This document shows, piece by piece, positions 60,733 to 64,000 of a stretch of 64,000 bases of DNA. The position numbers and the translations under genes are program-made. This DNA is from Micromonospora parathelypteridis (GTDB taxonomy: Bacteria; Actinomycetota; Actinomycetes; Mycobacteriales; Micromonosporaceae). The stretch is taken from the NCBI RefSeq assembly GCF_014201145.1, contig NZ_JACHDP010000001.1, forward strand, positions 4,030,001-4,094,000. The letters run 5' to 3'. How positions within the stretch are numbered: the first letter of the stretch is position 1; each line of letters starts with the position of its first letter. Below the pieces are notes generated by a model. It did not search any database. It saw nothing but the letters and a program-made list of their open reading frames with translations, and had not been told where the DNA came from.

Positions 60733-61465
60733 GTCGCGTACCCCCGAGCAGGTGGTCGCCCGCGCAGCGCGGGCGACCGACCTGGCTCACCTCGACGCGG
60801 CGGTGAGCGACTGCTTCGCCTGCCCCCGGTTGGTCCGGTGGCGGGAGGAGGTCGCCCGCACCCGCCGGGCCGCGTTCCGCGACCAGGAATACTGGGGCCG
60901 GCCGGTTCCCGGCTTCGGCACCGGCGACGCGCGGATCGCCATCCTCGGGCTGGCGCCCGCCGCGCACGGCGGCAACCGCACCGGCCGGATCTTCACCGGC
61001 GACCGGTCGGGTGACGTGCTGTTCGCCGCGCTGCACCGGGCCGGGCTGGCCAACCAGCCGACCAGCGTCGCCGCCGACGACGGGCTCGCCCTGCGGGACC
61101 TGCGGATCTTCTCGGCCGTCCGGTGTGCGCCCCCGGACAACAAGCCGACCCCAGAGGAACGGGACACCTGCGCACCCTGGCTGCATCGCGAGGTCACGCT
61201 GATCCGGCCCACGTTGCGCGTCGTGGTCGCGCTGGGCGCCTTCGCCTGGGCGGCGTGGTGGCCGGTGCTACGTCAGGTGTACGGGCAGCGCCCGCCCAGC
61301 CCGCGACCGGCGTTCGGTCATGGGGCACACTGGTCCGGCACGGACGCTCCGGACTTGCTGGGCTGCTACCACGTCAGCCAGCAGAACACCTTTACGGGGC
61401 GGCTGACACCAGAGATGCTGGACGACGTCTTCGGCCAGGCCAAGCTGCTGGCCGGAGTGGACTGA
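60725..61465 (+). CDS. Type-5 uracil-DNA glycosylase (UDGb)
   Basis: 246 residues if the TTG at 60725 is used; GTG at 60752 gives 237. Family signatures: [14 protein letters not shown] (iron-sulfur cysteines), [24 protein letters not shown] (active-site loop with the UDGb-type A-A-H-G-G-N), [17 protein letters not shown] (two more cysteines), and [12 protein letters not shown] near the end. The enzyme removes uracil and hypoxanthine from DNA and is typical of high-GC bacteria. Translation is probably coupled to the hydrolase gene. Confidence 0.85.
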   Translation: MAESRTPEQVVARAARATDLAHLDAAVSDCFACPRLVRWREEVARTRRAAFRDQEYWGRPVPGFGTGDARIAILGLAPAAHGGNRTGRIFTGDRSGDVLFAALHRAGLANQPTSVAADDGLALRDLRIFSAVRCAPPDNKPTPEERDTCAPWLHREVTLIRPTLRVVVALGAFAWAAWWPVLRQVYGQRPPSPRPAFGHGAHWSGTDAPDLLGCYHVSQQNTFTGRLTPEMLDDVFGQAKLLAGVD

Positions 61466-61492
61466 GACGCGCGTGGGGCGGTGGCGGTGGCG

Positions 61493-62278
61493 ATGACAGA
61501 CGGAACACTCCCGCCGACACCGTCTGAGGCCGAGCCGGGGGTGTTACGCCCGGCGCTCGGCCTGCTTCGCCGGTGGTGGCCGGTGGGGGCGGTCGCCGTG
61601 CTGCTTGCCGGTGCCGCGCTGGCGTCAGCCCACTCGTCGATCGGAGCCAGCCGGATCCCGCCAGCCGCGGAGAGCCTGCCGTGGGTGCCCGAGTACCCGA
61701 CCGCAGAGCCGCCGCCGTCGATTCCGGTCGAGCCGCGCGACGCCGGTGAGGCCACGCAGGCGCACATTCCAGAGTGGATCGGAACCGTGGCGATGGTGCT
61801 GCTCGGTCTCGCCATCCTCGCCGCGCTCGGTTACCTCGCCTGGATCCTGCTGCGGGGCTTCCGACGTCGCCGGGCGATCCGCTCGCTGCCCGCGCACCGG
61901 GCCCGGCGTACGGCCGAGGGCACTGCCCGCGACGTGGTCGCCGCCCTCGACGCCGGCCTGGTGGAGCTCGACGACCGGGACACCGATCCGCGGGTGGCGG
62001 TGATCGCCTGCTGGGTGCGCCTGGAGGAGGCCGCCGCGGCGGCCGGCGTCCCGAGACTTACCGGAGACACGCCCACCGATCTGGTCAGCCGGCTGCTGCG
62101 CGGTGACCCGGCGGCGGGGGTGCCGGCGATCGTCAGCACCGACGTGCTGGGCGAGTTCGCGCACGTCTACCGGGAAGCCCGGTACGCCACCCGCCCGGTC
62201 GGCGAGAGCACCCGGGACCAGGCCCGCGCCGCGCTGCGCCGGCTGCGCGGCGAACTGTCAGCGGTGGTGACCGCATGA
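61493..62278 (+). CDS. DUF4129 membrane protein
   Basis: 261 residues (or 265 from GTG at 61481). Two membrane helices (WWPVGAVAVLLAGAALASAHSS and IGTVAMVLLGLAILAALGYLAWILL) bracket a Pro-rich external segment. The cytosolic part contains the DUF4129 core near the end: ACWVRLEEAAAAAGVPRLTGDTPTDLV, then FAHVYREARYATRPV. It is the first gene of the MoxR/DUF58 cluster, whose members are thought to assist protein assembly or envelope stress. ATGA overlap with the next gene. Confidence 0.82.
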   Translation: MTDGTLPPTPSEAEPGVLRPALGLLRRWWPVGAVAVLLAGAALASAHSSIGASRIPPAAESLPWVPEYPTAEPPPSIPVEPRDAGEATQAHIPEWIGTVAMVLLGLAILAALGYLAWILLRGFRRRRAIRSLPAHRARRTAEGTARDVVAALDAGLVELDDRDTDPRVAVIACWVRLEEAAAAAGVPRLTGDTPTDLVSRLLRGDPAAGVPAIVSTDVLGEFAHVYREARYATRPVGESTRDQARAALRRLRGELSAVVTA

Positions 62279-62859
62279 GTAGCACCAGCATCGACGATCT
62301 GCTCACCTTCGAGGAGGAGGCCGCGCCGACGGGCCCGCAGGCGCGCGGCTCCCGGGTCGGCCCGGTGCTGCGCTCGCTCGCGTGGGCCGCCGGCATGGTC
62401 GCGGTGCTGGTCGTCGGCCTCCGCGCGGTCGGCCTGCAGGTGTCGCTGCCCGTACTCGTCGCCGGGGTGCTCGCCGTGCTGGCGGTCCGCCGAGTCACCG
62501 CCCTGCTCGCGCCGCCACCCCCGCCGCCAGCGGGTGGCCGGGCCGTGACGGGCGAGGAGGACGGTAGCTACAACTGGGGTGCGCGGGACGCGCTGCGTTC
62601 CGCGATCAATCGCTGGGAATGGCCACTGGACTGGTCCAACACCCGACCCGAACGTTTCACCGAGGTGGTCCTGCCTCGGATCGGTGAACTGGCCGACGAG
62701 CGGATGCGCCTGAAGCACGGCGTCACCCGTGAGTCGGATCCGGCCCGCGCCCGTGTCCTGCTGGGCGACCGGCTGTGGACGTTCCTGGAGACCCCACCTC
62801 GCCGCACCCCGTCGCCGCGCGACCTCGCGGTGATCGTCGCCGAACTGGAGAAAATCTGA
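62275..62859 (+). CDS. Membrane protein of the MoxR/DUF58 operon
   Basis: 194 residues. Two close hydrophobic segments (VLRSLAWAAGMVAVLVVGLRAVG and LPVLVAGVLAVLAV), a proline run, then a helical cytosolic domain with WPLDWSNTRPERFTEVVLPRIGELADERMRLKHG. Not assigned to a named family. It sits between the DUF4129 and MoxR genes with overlaps on both sides (ATGA before, TGATG after), so it is translated as part of the operon. Confidence 0.7.
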   Translation: MSSTSIDDLLTFEEEAAPTGPQARGSRVGPVLRSLAWAAGMVAVLVVGLRAVGLQVSLPVLVAGVLAVLAVRRVTALLAPPPPPPAGGRAVTGEEDGSYNWGARDALRSAINRWEWPLDWSNTRPERFTEVVLPRIGELADERMRLKHGVTRESDPARARVLLGDRLWTFLETPPRRTPSPRDLAVIVAELEKI

Positions 62860-63866
62860 TGAACGACGTGGACCGGAGCATTGCCCCCGCCGAGGTCGGC
62901 CAGCTGGCTCGGGCGGTGCTGGACGCGGTCGGCACCGTCGTGGTCGGCAAGCGCGACGCGTTGGAACTGGTCCTCGCCGGCATCCTCGCGGGCGGCCACG
63001 TGCTGCTGGAGGACCTGCCCGGGCTGGGCAAGACGCTCACCGCACGATCGTTCGCCCAGGCGCTCGGGTTGGATTTCCGGCGGTTGCAGTTCACCCCCGA
63101 CCTGCTCCCCGCCGACGTCACCGGCTCCTTCCTCTACGACCAGCGCAACGGCGACTTCACCTTCCGGGCCGGGCCGGTCTTCACCAACCTGCTCCTCGCC
63201 GACGAGATCAACCGGACGCCGCCGAAGACCCAGTCCGCGTTGCTGGAGGCGATGCAGGAGAAGCAGGTCTCGGTGGAGGGTGTGACCTACAAGCTGGACG
63301 AGCCGTTCCACGTGCTGGCCACCGCCAACCCCATCGAGTACGAGGGCACGTACCCGCTGCCCGAGGCGCAACTGGACCGATTCCTCCTGCGGGTCTCCTT
63401 CGGTTACCCGCAGCACGAAGAGGAGTGGGAGGTGCTGCGCCGTCGGATGAGCCGACGCCGCGAGGAGGCGGACATCAAGGCGGTGGTCGACGCGGCCACG
63501 CTCCGGGCCATGCAGGCCGCGCTGGAGGACGTGGTGGTGGAGGACTCCATCGGCCGTTACATCGTGTCCCTCACCGCGGCCACCCGTGAGCACCCGTCGG
63601 TGCTGGTCGGAGCCTCGCCTCGCGGTTCGCTGGCGCTGCTGCTGCTGGCCCGGGTCCGCGCGGTGTTCGGCGGACGGGACTACGTGGTGCCGGAGGACGT
63701 CAAGGAGGTGGCGGCCCCCGCTCTGGCCCACCGGATCACCCTGCGCCCGGAGATGTGGTTGCGTCGCGTCGATCCGGCGTTCGTGGTCGGCGAGGTGCTG
63801 GAGGCGACCCCCGCCCCGGCCAGCGGCGCGCTACCCAGCTACGCCGCCGGCGGGCCTCGGCACTGA
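62859..63866 (+). CDS. MoxR-family AAA+ ATPase
   Basis: 335 residues. Walker A GLGKTL (Lys58, in EDLPGLGKTLTARSF), Walker B LLLADEINRTPPKTQSALLEAMQEKQVS (D-E), sensor 1 LATANPIEYEGTYPLPEAQLDRF, and a sensor 2/arginine-finger segment GASPRGSLALL. MoxR ATPases act as chaperone-like partners of DUF58 and VWA proteins. TGATG overlap with the previous stop; ATG overlaps the next gene's start by one base. Confidence 0.92.
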   Translation: MNDVDRSIAPAEVGQLARAVLDAVGTVVVGKRDALELVLAGILAGGHVLLEDLPGLGKTLTARSFAQALGLDFRRLQFTPDLLPADVTGSFLYDQRNGDFTFRAGPVFTNLLLADEINRTPPKTQSALLEAMQEKQVSVEGVTYKLDEPFHVLATANPIEYEGTYPLPEAQLDRFLLRVSFGYPQHEEEWEVLRRRMSRRREEADIKAVVDAATLRAMQAALEDVVVEDSIGRYIVSLTAATREHPSVLVGASPRGSLALLLLARVRAVFGGRDYVVPEDVKEVAAPALAHRITLRPEMWLRRVDPAFVVGEVLEATPAPASGALPSYAAGGPRH

Positions 63867-64000
63867 TGACGGGTCCGACCGTGCCGAGAGCCACCGAGCC
63901 GGAACCGGCTGCCGGCTGGGCGCCCACCCGGGCGCTCGGCCGGGCGGTGCTGCTCGCCGGCCTGCTGCTGGTGGCAGGGGTGCTGCTGGGGCGGGTCGAC
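63866..64000 (+). CDS. DUF58-family protein, N-terminal part (truncated)
   Basis: Only 45 codons are in the window. The peptide starts MTGPTVPRATEPEPAAGW and ends in a membrane helix AVLLAGLLLVAGVLLG. Position directly after moxR and this N-terminus fit a DUF58 protein, which is the usual partner of MoxR, but the DUF58 domain itself lies outside. Confidence 0.5.
   Translation, partial: MTGPTVPRATEPEPAAGWAPTRALGRAVLLAGLLLVAGVLLGRVD

Overview
This 64 kb window is chromosomal DNA of a high-GC actinomycete. GC- and GTG-rich genes, many ATGA/GTGA overlaps, an ECF sigma factor, MoxR/DUF58 genes and actinobacterial families (DUF4245, DUF501, LppU/SCO3897, LppX/LprAFG-like lipoproteins) all fit, most likely Micromonosporaceae. 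Gene order matches parts of the Mycobacterium tuberculosis core as I remember it: short cis-prenyltransferase, phoH2, glpX, DUF4245, xseB/xseA, ispH (Rv1086 to Rv1110 block), then mfd, mazG, eno, ftsB-like, DUF501, ppx (Rv1020 to Rv1026 block). I see no rRNA, tRNA, CRISPR array, transposase, integrase or prophage gene.

Layout. 1-9.0 kb: truncated GH25 muramidase, M50 peptidase, ketopantoate-reductase-like enzyme, ECF sigma factor with a membrane partner, divergent accD5/birA, PH-domain protein, and a MaoC-GtrA-GtrA set. 9.0-15.3 kb: GTP-dependent PEP carboxykinase behind a Crp-like site, membrane protein, geranylgeranyl-reductase-like flavoprotein, cis-prenyltransferase, trehalose-phosphatase. 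15.3-17.3 kb: small accessory-looking cluster (XRE regulator, small proteins, a 12-codon coupled micro-ORF, repeated TGTCACG sites). 17.3-31.6 kb: PhoH2 with a candidate leader ORF, secreted transglycosylase-like protein, rhomboid, TrxR-like flavoprotein, membrane protein with Asp-boxes, DMT transporter, glpX, DUF4245, two paralogous lipoproteins, xseB/xseA, ispH. 31.6-42.2 kb: rmuC, Gly/Asp-rich membrane protein, ppc, S66 peptidase, serine hydrolase, two-component system, cyclase. 42.2-57.1 kb: mfd, SurA/PrsA-like lipoprotein, mazG, DUF885 peptidase, eno, ftsB-like, DUF501, N-acetylglutamate synthase, lipoprotein esterase, ArsR-like regulator, ppx. 57.1-64 kb: lipoprotein, PadR/HAAS pair, LppU-like protein, dienelactone hydrolase, type-5 UDG, and the start of a DUF4129/MoxR/DUF58 operon.

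Metabolically, pckG, ppc, eno and glpX put several nodes of the PEP/gluconeogenesis junction in one window. ispH, the cis-prenyltransferase and the prenyl reductase supply isoprenoid metabolism, and many genes act at the envelope. No dedicated defence or biosynthetic system was found. The most unusual signals are non-coding: five long dispersed intergenic palindromes with GATC near their ends, two of them one sequence family; a recurrent TANNNT box 5-8 nt before start codons, predicting leaderless mRNAs; two TGTG-N8-CACA Crp-like sites; a PadR-type operator; and the repeated TGTCACG sites around the XRE gene.
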